Virus record (IMG/VR): IMGVR_UViG_3300037584_002735
Coordinates: 1-53,289 of that record
DNA length: 53,289 bases
Strand: one strand, 5' to 3'
From: a virus
The notes under the pieces are model-generated. The model had not been told where the DNA came from. It made no database searches and saw only the letters and a program-made list of their open reading frames with translations. Positions 7,635 to 15,819 of this stretch are shown here, piece by piece. The translations under genes were made by a program, and so were the position numbers. Position 1 is the stretch's first letter. Every line of letters begins with the position of its first letter.

Positions 7635-7889
7635 ATGGCAGGTTTTGGAGAGAGTAAGAAAGTGCAACAAAAGGCAAGCGAAGAACCTGCTGACCCTTTT
7701 GCAGACTTGAGAACGGAATTAGCAGACGTAAATGCTAACAGACCTAAGACACATATTTTCATGGCTTTAGTCGGTCAAGAAAATACAGGTAAAAGTGCTA
7801 TAATATTTGACTTCTATCAGAGGTACTGCGATTCGTTTGACACAGGCAGACAGACTAACTTAGTAGAGTTTACAGAGGTGAATAAATGA
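7635..7889 (+). CDS. RecA/Sak4-like ATPase, N-terminal fragment with Walker A
   Basis: An 84-residue protein with a disordered charged N-terminus, then a strand and P-loop, FMALVGQENTGKSAII (Walker A GQENTGKS, 47-54), and the helix after it. It ends where a RecA-like domain would continue into its second strand. The next gene begins there with that strand (FWVIDFDNGG) and supplies the rest of the fold. The two genes overlap as ATGA. So this is probably the nucleotide-binding half of a two-subunit recombinase ATPase of the phage Sak4/AAA_24 type. The alternative, a damaged gene, is less likely because the second gene has its own strong ribosome binding site. Confidence 0.8.
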   Translation: MAGFGESKKVQQKASEEPADPFADLRTELADVNANRPKTHIFMALVGQENTGKSAIIFDFYQRYCDSFDTGRQTNLVEFTEVNK

Positions 7890-8611
7890 GCGATAAACCT
7901 AAGCAATTTTGGGTAATTGACTTTGACAACGGTGGCTCTGCTACTAAGTCTGCGTTTTATGCCAACAATGACAACATCAAGTGCTGGGAGCCGTGGGTGA
8001 TGAACAAGAACGATAGGACAGCCTATGACTATCCAGCAACACATGATAGGACAGTTAAGATAATGCAGTTCGCATTAGATTCACATGAAGATTTGTGGGG
8101 TGTCTTAGTTACTGGTATAGATTTGTGGGATTCGGTAGCGACCAACTGTATGAGGATACAGGATTTGGGATTATCCAAAGACGGTATCGAAGCGGCTGAT
8201 AACAGAGGTCAAGGAGAGAACAAGAGAGTGCAGTCACAATGGGACTGGTCTATTCGTACTACAAGATTCCATCAACTTACTGCTTTATCACGTGCACTTG
8301 TAAAGAGAGGGGTGAATGTCTTTTGGGAAACACACTTGAAAGATGTCTACAACAAGCAAGGTGAGATTACTGCTAAAGAAGGACAACCTGCATGGGAGAA
8401 AACAACAGCAGGTTACATGTACCAAATTATACATTGCAGACGTAGAGATTCCTACGATGATGATGGTGAGGTTACACGTTCTGAGTTTACTGCTACCTTT
8501 GAGAAATCTAAGACTGATGCGACACTACAAGGACAGCGTAGCACTATACTGATAACTGAGCAGGGCAAACAACCTTCATGGTTAGGTTTACCTGAATTAC
8601 AAAGGCTGTGA
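7886..8611 (+). CDS. RecA/Sak4-like ATPase, C-terminal fragment with Walker B
   Basis: A 241-residue protein with the part of a RecA-like core that follows the P-loop: strand FWVIDFDNGG (8-17), Walker B-like WGVLVTGIDLWD (71-82, D79), then WDWSIRTTRFHQLTALSRAL and NVFWETHLKD, matching the helix and following strand of phage Sak4-type single-strand annealing ATPases. It lacks a Walker A, which is in the preceding gene. A GAGGTGA (about 7876-7882) precedes its ATG, so it can be translated independently. An in-frame TAA directly before the ATG excludes a longer form. Likely role: recombination or repair of viral DNA. Confidence 0.8.
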   Translation: MSDKPKQFWVIDFDNGGSATKSAFYANNDNIKCWEPWVMNKNDRTAYDYPATHDRTVKIMQFALDSHEDLWGVLVTGIDLWDSVATNCMRIQDLGLSKDGIEAADNRGQGENKRVQSQWDWSIRTTRFHQLTALSRALVKRGVNVFWETHLKDVYNKQGEITAKEGQPAWEKTTAGYMYQIIHCRRRDSYDDDGEVTRSEFTATFEKSKTDATLQGQRSTILITEQGKQPSWLGLPELQRL

Positions 8612-8615
8612 ATCA

Positions 8616-8906
8616 ATGGAATATCTGTATGTTGAGAATAACATTGATGAGGGCATGGATAATTGTTTCAATTGTGCTTCGGAAATGGTTGAAGAACATC
8701 TTGTTGAAGATTCAGATATAGAAGAACACAAATCAACAGTTATTAGTTGTATTGAATGTGGTGCTTTGTGGAATAACATCACCCGCCGAGTCATAAACGA
8801 GAGACACCGAATAGACAAAAAACTCTACGCCGAAGTAGTAAAAATAGTAGGCGTGGAAACTGCCGTACAAATATACAGAAAACTGATTAGGGAAGGAAGT
8901 GAGTGA
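8616..8906 (+). CDS. Small zinc-binding protein
   Basis: A 96-residue acidic protein. Two cysteine pairs (CFNC near residue 17 and CIEC near residue 45) form a plausible zinc ribbon, followed by a basic helical tail (ITRRVINERHRIDKKLYAEVVKIVGV). The stop is immediately followed by the ATG of the clamp gene (TGAATG), so the two are translationally linked. Function unknown; its position between recombinase and clamp suggests a replication accessory role. Confidence 0.75.
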   Translation: MEYLYVENNIDEGMDNCFNCASEMVEEHLVEDSDIEEHKSTVISCIECGALWNNITRRVINERHRIDKKLYAEVVKIVGVETAVQIYRKLIREGSE

Positions 8907-9674
8907 ATGGCTCAGATGACACTTGACAAGAAAGAATGGTTAAGCCATTTAGGTCAATTTGATAGCAACATGAATGATTTGAATGTAAACATCATGGTCA
9001 ATCCTACTTGTTTAGGATATAGTGCTGCTTACCAAACACATTTCTTGAAAGTGTACTACCACTACCCCGATGCACCTGCTAAAGAAGGTACGCTGAATAT
9101 ATCAGACTTGGGTAAAACTTGTGCTTTTATTAGCAAGTGCGCTGGACCTGTTACGATTAAACAAATTAAAGGTGGTAAGACTCTCTACATTACAAGCGGT
9201 AAGATGAAAATGAATATACCTGTAACCGATATGAAGAGTAGTCAATTAGTACCCACGTTTGAGAAGTTAGTAGCGAAGGCGGAGAAGGCTGAATGGGCAT
9301 CCTTCGGACAAGACACTTACACATTAAAAGGTAAAACTCAGATGACAGACATACTCAAGTTAGCGACATTGAAATCGATAGTTAACAAGGATTCTGACTA
9401 CAAATTGACTGCTGATGCAGATTCGTCTGAACTTACAATATCTGTGGGTAAAGCCCACGATGTCAAATTATTTGCTACAAGTGAACTGAGAGAGGCAGAA
9501 GGGCCAAAGCATACGGTGGCTTCTAATTTCGGCCCTTGGCTTCTTCCATGTTTAGGTTTAGTTAATCCTAAGATGGTATCAAGGATACACTTTGGTGATT
9601 CTGTGGGTTTAGTGGTAAGACAATCTGATAATATGGTAAAGCGCTTATTGATAATTATAGACCAACAGGAATGA
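8907..9674 (+). CDS. pcn: PCNA-like sliding clamp
   Basis: A 255-residue protein with the length (about 245-260) and layout of archaeal PCNA: two similar halves of strands and helices joined near residue 120-135. The final segment VSRIHFGDSVGLVVRQ.....VKRLLIIID corresponds to the last strands of PCNA, which normally end in a short IAPR-type tail. The trimeric ring tethers the polymerase and other enzymes to DNA. Sequence motifs in PCNA are weak, so identification rests on size, pattern and its position between the recombinase and the DNA polymerase, with a clamp loader upstream. The start directly abuts the previous stop. Confidence 0.85.
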   Translation: MAQMTLDKKEWLSHLGQFDSNMNDLNVNIMVNPTCLGYSAAYQTHFLKVYYHYPDAPAKEGTLNISDLGKTCAFISKCAGPVTIKQIKGGKTLYITSGKMKMNIPVTDMKSSQLVPTFEKLVAKAEKAEWASFGQDTYTLKGKTQMTDILKLATLKSIVNKDSDYKLTADADSSELTISVGKAHDVKLFATSELREAEGPKHTVASNFGPWLLPCLGLVNPKMVSRIHFGDSVGLVVRQSDNMVKRLLIIIDQQE

Positions 9675-9679
9675 GATGA

Positions 9680-12115
9680 ATGATAATTGATTATTACTAT
9701 CCCGAAGATGAATGGGAGGGTGTAGGATACCCTCACGTTTACATGAGGCATAGAGGGGCTGACGGAGAGTTAGTCGAGTTAACCATAGACCCTAACGATG
9801 CAGATATTGATTTTAGCACATATGTGCCATGTCACTGTTGGATTGCTGCTAATACACATGCTAGGAGAATAAGTAGAGTAGTGGCTAGGTATCCGGGCAC
9901 TAGAGTTAGGTACGATATCACTGCTACTGGTTTAGACGGTGTTCCTCTAATGAGATTCGATGTTCCTAATCCAGCGCATCTATATGATATTAGGAATGAA
10001 ATACGAACTTATGAAGCCGATATCAATTACAATGATATGTTAATCAAACATATGTATCCTAAGGCAAAGGACATACCTGACTTTCAACCTAGAATATGGT
10101 ATTTCGATATGGAATGGCAACCGGAAGGATGCCCTAATGAGGGCGCTACTACAATGATTGCTATTGATGATACACACGCAGAATATCCGGTAGTATTTGC
10201 TTGGAAGAGTGATGGGTCTGCGTTAGTAGGAGATGCATATGTGAAGTATGTGAGAAACAATCCTAAGATTGAAACACCGACCATTGATTTTATCGATAGA
10301 GAAAGCGGTTATATGTTGTATATGTGTAAAGATGAAGGTGCTATGCATGAGGCTTTCTTAGAACATTTAGAAGAGTGTGACCCCGACATGCTTGTGGCTC
10401 ACTCGATACTATGGGCTGATTTACCTCAGTTGGTTAGAAGATTGGGTAATGAATCTGAGAGGCTTAGTCCTGTTAGACAAGTGATAAGACCCCATAAGAA
10501 AAATGGATACAGAGAGAACAGTCAACCTATACTCGGTAGACTATGTTACGATACTGCACTGTCTTGGGAGAAAGGTAGCGGTCTTGAGGCTATGTGGCAG
10601 AAAAGCGGCAACGGCCAATTTAGGAATAAGAAGTTGGCTACTATTGCAGAAGATTTAGAGTTAGACAAAGAGTTTGGTGAAGAGGGTGCTAAGATGGATG
10701 CGGATGTATTCACGTGGTGGATAGATAACTTTGATGAGTTTGTCGATTACTGTGTGCGTGACACTACACTTCTTAGGAAATGTACTGAGAAGGTGAAGGC
10801 TATACCCTATCATCTCGCTATGCAGAAACACTGTGGTGTATCTTTTAGAAGTACGTGTAATGTATCCAATTATATCAGAGGATTAATTTCACGTGAAACT
10901 GATTTGAAGGCTTTAACAACATACAACAGGCAAAGAGAAGAGTATGCTGCTGCTAACGTACCCGACACTGTTGGAGGTAGACATAGAGGTGTTGCTTGTA
11001 TTGATTTCAAGGCTATGTATCCTATACTGATAGTAGACGCAAATCTCTGCGTCACTACTAAAATGAGGCACGGTGGCGATGGTATACGTAGCGTTCCTAA
11101 TGGTACTTACTGGTCTAATGAGAAGGGTGTAATACCAACTATTATCTCTAGTATGTTAGAACTCCGTGCAGAATATAAGGCTCTGTTGAAAGCAGCAAAA
11201 ACTGACGAAGAGCGACTACAATACAACATGATGCAGACGGCTGTTAAAGTGGCTACAAATGCCGTGTATGGGTATGTATCTCAGAAGGCTGTCGGCGGTG
11301 GGTGGATAGACCCCGACATAGGTGCTACGATTACATATTACGGTAGACAATGTATCAATACTTTACTCTTAGAAAGCGAGAAAGCGGGATACAGAGCGCT
11401 TGCTGGACACACAGATTCAGGCTACATACAGATACCATTCGATGAAATAGAGAACCATGTAAATGATTTGAATAAGATAATACGAGAAAGATTTGATTTA
11501 CCTTCTATGGAAATTGAACTAGAGGCGTATTTTGATTACTGGTTGACTGCCGATGTGAAGAATCAAAACTTCGGTATCTTTGTGTGGCCTCCTGAGAAGA
11601 AGGGGCAACTGAAAGTTACTGGCTTCTCATACAAGGCATCTAGCGTATCTCCTATCACCAAACAGATACAAGGACGAATCTTCAATATGATAGGCACTGG
11701 GGCTGAGGAAGATGAGGTTACAAGTTTCATCAGACCAATTGCTCTGTCTGTGATTAAGGGCGAGAAAGGCGCGGAAGAACTTGCACCATATGGTCGTATA
11801 GGTAAAGAAAAGTATGCGCGCGTGCCTCCTATGCCAGTAAGAGGTGCTTACTACTATAATGAACATATCAACCCTAGAGAGCCTTTTAAGGTAGGAGATA
11901 GCCTACAATGGGTCTACACGAAAGCATCCCCTGATGGTATGGTACATACTAACGTAGTAGGCTTTAGGTCAGTAGATGAGATTGATGATTTCGTTATCGA
12001 CTACAATACGTGTGTCGATAAGTTCATTACAAGGAAAATTAAGAATATTTACAGCGTACTAGATTGGGATTTAGATGCGGCTGTCGGGGCTAAAAGGCCG
12101 AAGAAACATTGGTGA
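9680..12115 (+). CDS. polB: Family B DNA polymerase with 3'-5' exonuclease
   Basis: An 811-residue replicative polymerase. Exonuclease: ExoI FDMEW (D143, E145), an ExoII-like VAHSILWADLP, and ExoIII YCVRDTTLL. Polymerase: motif A DFKAMYP (D442), motif B KVATNAVYG (K523), motif C GHTDSGY (D579) and a VKNQNFG segment near the KKRY/KKxY position before the thumb. In motif C the usual DTDS reads HTDS: the second, metal-binding aspartate is kept and the first is replaced by His. It is near the usual family length (about 770-900), with no intein. It would work with the clamp, loader and primase encoded nearby. The stop, as TGGTGATT, doubles as ribosome binding site of the next gene. Confidence 0.97.
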   Translation: MIIDYYYPEDEWEGVGYPHVYMRHRGADGELVELTIDPNDADIDFSTYVPCHCWIAANTHARRISRVVARYPGTRVRYDITATGLDGVPLMRFDVPNPAHLYDIRNEIRTYEADINYNDMLIKHMYPKAKDIPDFQPRIWYFDMEWQPEGCPNEGATTMIAIDDTHAEYPVVFAWKSDGSALVGDAYVKYVRNNPKIETPTIDFIDRESGYMLYMCKDEGAMHEAFLEHLEECDPDMLVAHSILWADLPQLVRRLGNESERLSPVRQVIRPHKKNGYRENSQPILGRLCYDTALSWEKGSGLEAMWQKSGNGQFRNKKLATIAEDLELDKEFGEEGAKMDADVFTWWIDNFDEFVDYCVRDTTLLRKCTEKVKAIPYHLAMQKHCGVSFRSTCNVSNYIRGLISRETDLKALTTYNRQREEYAAANVPDTVGGRHRGVACIDFKAMYPILIVDANLCVTTKMRHGGDGIRSVPNGTYWSNEKGVIPTIISSMLELRAEYKALLKAAKTDEERLQYNMMQTAVKVATNAVYGYVSQKAVGGGWIDPDIGATITYYGRQCINTLLLESEKAGYRALAGHTDSGYIQIPFDEIENHVNDLNKIIRERFDLPSMEIELEAYFDYWLTADVKNQNFGIFVWPPEKKGQLKVTGFSYKASSVSPITKQIQGRIFNMIGTGAEEDEVTSFIRPIALSVIKGEKGAEELAPYGRIGKEKYARVPPMPVRGAYYYNEHINPREPFKVGDSLQWVYTKASPDGMVHTNVVGFRSVDEIDDFVIDYNTCVDKFITRKIKNIYSVLDWDLDAAVGAKRPKKHW

Positions 12116-12119
12116 TTGT

Positions 12120-12305
12120 ATGAGTAAGATAGAAGATATAGTGATAGAAAAAATAACTGCAAGAGCAGAATTGGGTCACCGTAAATATAACACTACGATG
12201 GAAAGAAGCGATTTAACCCGTAAAGAATGGTTAATTCATGCTCAAGAAGAAGCGTTAGACCTAGCGGTTTATTTGCAGAAATTGATAATGCTGGAGGAAG
12301 AGTAG
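12120..12305 (+). CDS. MazG-like NTP pyrophosphohydrolase-related small protein
   Basis: A 61-residue helical protein. The pattern ITARAELGHRKYNTTM, then WLIHAQEEALDLAVYLQKL, matches the short MazG-like proteins of phages (RKYG near the start, EExLDxxxYL metal-binding helix: here EEALDLAVYL). MazG-type enzymes hydrolyse (d)NTPs to monophosphates, which in viruses may adjust nucleotide pools or alarmones. It is shorter than full MazG (about 100 residues or more), so it would need to oligomerise and could be inactive. ATG 12120 is chosen over the in-frame start at 12075, which lies in the polymerase gene. Confidence 0.7.
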   Translation: MSKIEDIVIEKITARAELGHRKYNTTMERSDLTRKEWLIHAQEEALDLAVYLQKLIMLEEE

Positions 12306-12443
12306 ATGACTAGGTTTCAGATAGTAAAATGCTTTTGTGGATGGCAAGGTGAGAAGGGTATCTACATGGTAAAAGGTGTACCTACTTGTCCTATCTGTCA
12401 AAGAGCACTTTCAGCGTTAAAATGCGAGGGGTGTTCTGAATGA
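12306..12443 (+). CDS. Zinc-ribbon microprotein (45 aa)
   Basis: A short frame from ATG 12306, directly after the MazG-like stop, to TGA 12443, overlapping the next gene as ATGA. It encodes CFCGW (C9, C11), CPIC (C28, C31) and CEGC (C40, C43), so a zinc ribbon plus an extra pair, in 45 residues. Tight packing on both sides supports it as a real gene. Function unknown. Confidence 0.65.
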   Translation: MTRFQIVKCFCGWQGEKGIYMVKGVPTCPICQRALSALKCEGCSE

Positions 12444-13453
12444 GTGAGTTTATGAAGTTCAATCCTAACAAGGAGAGTCTAGGTGATAGAGGCGCTGAGG
12501 CTCATACTCCTGAGTTGTTAGAGTCTTACAACAATAGTCTGTATGCGTGGCAACCGGACATGGATAAACATTTGAGAGTTAGTAAATCATCTCTTAATGC
12601 ACACGGTTGGTGTGGCTATTCTTACAAAATGAAATACATCTATCGTTTGTCTGAGGCAGAAACAGAAGACATGGTAAGGGGTACTAACGTACACAATATT
12701 GTAGAATACTTTTGGGACTATGCGCCTGACAAGATAGATGAAACCTTGAGTCTTATCGACGACGGTAAAGAATTGTTAGCCAAAGACTTGATGTACAGTG
12801 TAATTCCTAAACCCCCTAAACCGTATTTGTTAGGAGAAGAAGAAATTATACAGCAATGGTTCGATTGGCAATGGGATAGGTTTCTTGTAACTAGAGGTGT
12901 TAACTGGGCAGCCAAAGGTAACGAGGTATCTGCACATGCTCTAATTCATGTAGAAGTAGACGGTGAAGAATACCCAGTACATCTACGTGGATTCATTGAT
13001 ACTATCTTCTCTGATGGTGAAGGAGGCTTTGTATTGATGGAATTAAAAACTGGTAAATGGAAGCAGAAAAAGACCGCAAAGAAGATGCGAGAAGAAATGC
13101 AATTTTACAGGCTGATGCTAGATGAAGGAGAGTTCTCAGATTGGTTGCCAGTAACGCATTGGGCTTGGGAGTTCCCTAGAGGATGGGCTAACGGTGGAGA
13201 TAAAGCCAACTGGGAAATAGAAGAGGTTGGCTCAAAAATAACTAGGTATGCGCCTAGAACAGTACAAAACAAACTAAAGAAATTAGTAAAAGCGCACATA
13301 ACAGACTCATTTGAGCCTGAACCATTTAACTATACAGATTGGAAAGGAGATGTAGTTTCTAGTTGCCAATTTTGTAGTTTCATGGAATTATGCCCTGCGT
13401 GGGGCAACAACTTAGACAGTCAAACAGAAATAGACATGGAGGACATAGAATGA
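12440..13453 (+). CDS. PD-(D/E)XK nuclease, Cas4/RecB-like with Fe-S cysteines
   Basis: A 337-residue protein of the Cas4/AddB-type nuclease group. Visible: RGTNVHNIVE (the helix with the conserved His), GFIDTIF (D187), ELKTGK (E201, K203) and MQFYRLML after it, in the order of the RecB-family nuclease core. One cysteine at the N-terminus (C58) and three at the C-terminus (C309, C312, C318 in CQFCSFMELC) form the usual 1+3 set for a 4Fe-4S cluster. Expected activity is exonuclease on DNA ends, probably in recombination or end processing beside the RecA-like protein. It overlaps both neighbours as ATGA. Confidence 0.9.
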   Translation: MSEFMKFNPNKESLGDRGAEAHTPELLESYNNSLYAWQPDMDKHLRVSKSSLNAHGWCGYSYKMKYIYRLSEAETEDMVRGTNVHNIVEYFWDYAPDKIDETLSLIDDGKELLAKDLMYSVIPKPPKPYLLGEEEIIQQWFDWQWDRFLVTRGVNWAAKGNEVSAHALIHVEVDGEEYPVHLRGFIDTIFSDGEGGFVLMELKTGKWKQKKTAKKMREEMQFYRLMLDEGEFSDWLPVTHWAWEFPRGWANGGDKANWEIEEVGSKITRYAPRTVQNKLKKLVKAHITDSFEPEPFNYTDWKGDVVSSCQFCSFMELCPAWGNNLDSQTEIDMEDIE

Positions 13454-13791
13454 AAGTATACAGAGAGAGTGATGAAATAACAGCAATAAGAAGAGCAATC
13501 AAAACGGAATTAACCAAATTGATTGATAGACCTGAAACTGAACTAACCGTAGTAGACGGTATGATAAAAGATAATTTATACAGAGTTGATATAGGTGAAC
13601 AGATGACGTTACGAGCATTTACAGAAGAAGATGGGGTAACCTCTTTTCCCGTAATAATAGTGACGTTAGATAAGCAAATATACAGGACTTTACTATATGA
13701 TAACCATACGGATATCGAAATAGTTGCTAATATGATATATGCTACGATACGCAATAAAATTGAGAGTCAAGGTCTAGATAAATACTGGTGA
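13450..13791 (+). CDS. Hypothetical small protein
   Basis: A 113-residue protein. ATG 13450 overlaps the nuclease stop as ATGA and is preferred to upstream in-frame starts inside the nuclease gene. The sequence is alpha/beta with a long first helix (ITAIRRAIKTELTKLI) and strands later (FPVIIVTLDKQIY). It ends in Trp-stop, where TGGTGATT acts as ribosome binding site for the primase. No family recognised. Confidence 0.75.
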   Translation: MKVYRESDEITAIRRAIKTELTKLIDRPETELTVVDGMIKDNLYRVDIGEQMTLRAFTEEDGVTSFPVIIVTLDKQIYRTLLYDNHTDIEIVANMIYATIRNKIESQGLDKYW

Positions 13792-13795
13792 TTGT

Positions 13796-14893
13796 GTGCC
13801 ATTCATACCACTCGACTTTCCAAGGGAAGTCTTGGAATTAAGCGCTCATGGGGGTCATGGCGGGCGTTACCTCGTAAGGAACTGGGAAGAATTAGAAAGA
13901 TACTGGAAAGGTAAAAATGGAAGCGGAAACGCTTACTTTACCGCTTACGGGTACAGACGAACTCAAGCACCTAGACACCATAGAGCGGAATACAACACGG
14001 CCATAGTTAGACACTTTGTCATGGACTTCGACTGTAAAGACTTCAAACAGAAAGGTAAGAGCGTAGAGTTTTCTTTCATGCATGAGCAGGTAAAGAGACT
14101 ACATCAGCATTTATTAGATAACGACTATCATCATTTTATTTATTTCTCAGGCGGAGGATTCCATATTTGGATTCCTTTTGAAGAGGCATTCCTCCCTACT
14201 GATGGATTAGAAGTTACTAGATTGAAAAGTGCAGGTAAGATGCTTATGATGAATTGGCACGATGCGTTAGACCTCTCTTGTAACGACCCGACAGTGGCGT
14301 TTGATTTAGCGGGTATGATAAGGATACCCAATTCATACAATATGAAACGTGGATGTTGGTCTACACCTCTTACCTCAGAAGAAGTATTGACTCTTGAACA
14401 TGAAGATTTATTAGATTTAGCACAAGAGCCTAGAGGTGGGTATATAATTCTAGGAGAAAAACCGATTAAACTTACACTACCTGAGAAAAAGACGGGCGTA
14501 TTCGCTGTAAATAAAAAGAAAGTGGGTGATTTACCCACTATCTCATTAGGTAAGATACAGGTACTACCTTGTCTAGCACAAGCGGCTTTAGGCGAAGGTA
14601 ACCCTATCCACAGGGCTAGGTATCATCTAGCCTCGTATCTAGCCCATAGACTAAGGTGGTTCTTTCCAATCGATAGAGTGGAGGAAAAAGAACTAGATAG
14701 CCATGTTGAACAGATAATTGAGATTTGTTCTGAGCAAGGCTGGGCTGATTATAATGAAGATACTACGAGAATGCAAACGGAGAGTATAGTTTACAAAGGA
14801 TACCCCCACGCCAAATGTAGCACTTTGATGGAAGAGGGCTTCTGCACAGGTAAGTGTAGATTCTACGATGGAACAGGAGAAGGATTAACGTGA
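13796..14893 (+). CDS. Archaeo-eukaryotic primase with PriL-like Fe-S domain
   Basis: A 365-residue primase that makes primers for the viral polymerase. Catalytic AEP domain: MDFDC with D77 and D79, SGGGFH (118-123, nucleotide-binding His123) and DLAGMIRIPNS (third metal Asp D170, then RIPNS 176-180). The C-terminal part has LPCLAQAA (C259), RARYHLASYLAHRL, then C341, C350 and C354, the spacing and surroundings of the Fe-S domain of the primase large subunit PriL. So PriS-like and PriL-like functions seem fused in one chain. The start is GTG at 13796, four bases after GGTGA. Catalytic domain certain; PriL likeness inferred. Confidence 0.92.
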   Translation: MPFIPLDFPREVLELSAHGGHGGRYLVRNWEELERYWKGKNGSGNAYFTAYGYRRTQAPRHHRAEYNTAIVRHFVMDFDCKDFKQKGKSVEFSFMHEQVKRLHQHLLDNDYHHFIYFSGGGFHIWIPFEEAFLPTDGLEVTRLKSAGKMLMMNWHDALDLSCNDPTVAFDLAGMIRIPNSYNMKRGCWSTPLTSEEVLTLEHEDLLDLAQEPRGGYIILGEKPIKLTLPEKKTGVFAVNKKKVGDLPTISLGKIQVLPCLAQAALGEGNPIHRARYHLASYLAHRLRWFFPIDRVEEKELDSHVEQIIEICSEQGWADYNEDTTRMQTESIVYKGYPHAKCSTLMEEGFCTGKCRFYDGTGEGLT

Positions 14894-15111
14894 AACATAT
14901 ATTCAATTGCTTGCAATGTGGCGCTAAGTTAGGTACTAGAAATTACACTTCAAGAGGAAAAAGCATAACGCATTTTTGTCAACGTTGTTTTAGTAAACCT
15001 AGTGATGAACATAGATGTCATGGTACAACGGTAAAGAAAGAAAGGTGTAGGGCTAGAAAATTGAATGGTAGTGATTATTGTAGAGTTCATAAAAAAGGAG
15101 GATATAATTGA
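14890..15111 (+). CDS. Double zinc-finger small protein
   Basis: A 73-residue basic protein with two zinc modules: CLQC (7-10) with CQRC (about 30-33), and a second CHG..T..KERC..RKLNGSDYCRVH, the Cys-Cys-Cys-His motif known from many small phage proteins of unknown function. The start is GTG at 14890 in a GTGA overlap with the primase stop. It sits between primase and ERCC4 nuclease in the same transcript. Probably nucleic acid or protein binding. Confidence 0.8.
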   Translation: MKHIFNCLQCGAKLGTRNYTSRGKSITHFCQRCFSKPSDEHRCHGTTVKKERCRARKLNGSDYCRVHKKGGYN

Positions 15112-15788
15112 TGGTTGATTTAATTATAGATAGTAATGAAAGAGGAAAACTCTGCGAATCTATTATTCGTAAGGCTGAAAAAGTAGGCTTGAGAATTGAA
15201 AGAAAGCCGCTAATAGTAGGCGATTATTTGTTAGGTGCTGCGTGTGTCGAAGCCAAGTCTGTCAGCGATTTCTTACAATCGTGCGATAGCGGCCATCTAT
15301 GGAAACAATTAGACAATATGGATGCGAACTATGAGCGTTTCTTTTTGCTTGTACATGGTAGTATATCACAATACGTGAAAATGGCAAAGACATCATACAG
15401 CAAAACGCAGAATAAGTTCTTAGGTTTATTAGCCCGTATAATGGCTGATTTCGACTGTCAGGTGATATTCACCCCTAACGTAAGCGAAGCGGCTCTATTT
15501 GTCGTTAAACTACACAATAAACTACACAAACCAGCGTCAGCACATGGCGCTCAAGCAATTCGTAGAGTAAGCACTAATGATGTGCGTAAAGATGTGCTAC
15601 TCACAATACCCGGTGTGGGTAGTATAATGGCAGACAGGTTATTGAAAACTTGCGGCTGTATAGAAGAGATGATGTATGAAGATTCCCTAAAGAAAGTGAA
15701 AGGTTTGGGTACGAAAACTGCGAGGAAGATTGCAGAAGTACTCACTAGCGAACAACCCGTTCATGTGGAAAGGACGGTGTTTCGCTGA
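15111..15788 (+). CDS. ERCC4/XPF-family structure-specific nuclease with HhH domain
   Basis: A 225-residue protein in the size class of archaeal XPF without the helicase part. The nuclease domain has DSNERG (7-12), GDYLL (37-41) and VEAKS..DF (46-54); the usual GDxxnERKxxxD motif here reads E-A-K (47-49), keeping the Glu and Lys but not the Arg. Two helix-hairpin-helix motifs follow (IPGVGSIMADRLL and VKGLGTKTARKIAEVL). Such enzymes cut flaps, forks and recombination intermediates. ATG 15111 follows GGAGG by 9 bases; a TTG at 15108 is an alternative. The stop directly abuts repeat promoter 3. Confidence 0.92.
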   Translation: MVDLIIDSNERGKLCESIIRKAEKVGLRIERKPLIVGDYLLGAACVEAKSVSDFLQSCDSGHLWKQLDNMDANYERFFLLVHGSISQYVKMAKTSYSKTQNKFLGLLARIMADFDCQVIFTPNVSEAALFVVKLHNKLHKPASAHGAQAIRRVSTNDVRKDVLLTIPGVGSIMADRLLKTCGCIEEMMYEDSLKKVKGLGTKTARKIAEVLTSEQPVHVERTVFR

Positions 15789-15813
15789 TTGACTATATAA
15801 ACCGAGATTGAAT
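15789..15813 (+). promoter_or_regulatory. Repeat promoter, copy 3
   Basis: Third exact copy of the 25-bp element, starting one base after the ERCC4 stop. The TATA box is 15793-15800, so transcription should begin near 15820-15823. That is the first arm of the palindrome that follows, so the mRNA would start with the hairpin. Confidence 0.85.
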
Positions 15814-15819
15814 AGTCAG

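Noticed and set aside
7870-7892. A frameshift signal joining the two halves of the RecA-like ATPase
   Set aside because: The codons at the overlap (GTG AAT AAA TGA) do not form a slippery heptamer, an in-frame TAA precedes the second ATG, and that ATG has its own GAGGTGA; re-initiation is more likely.
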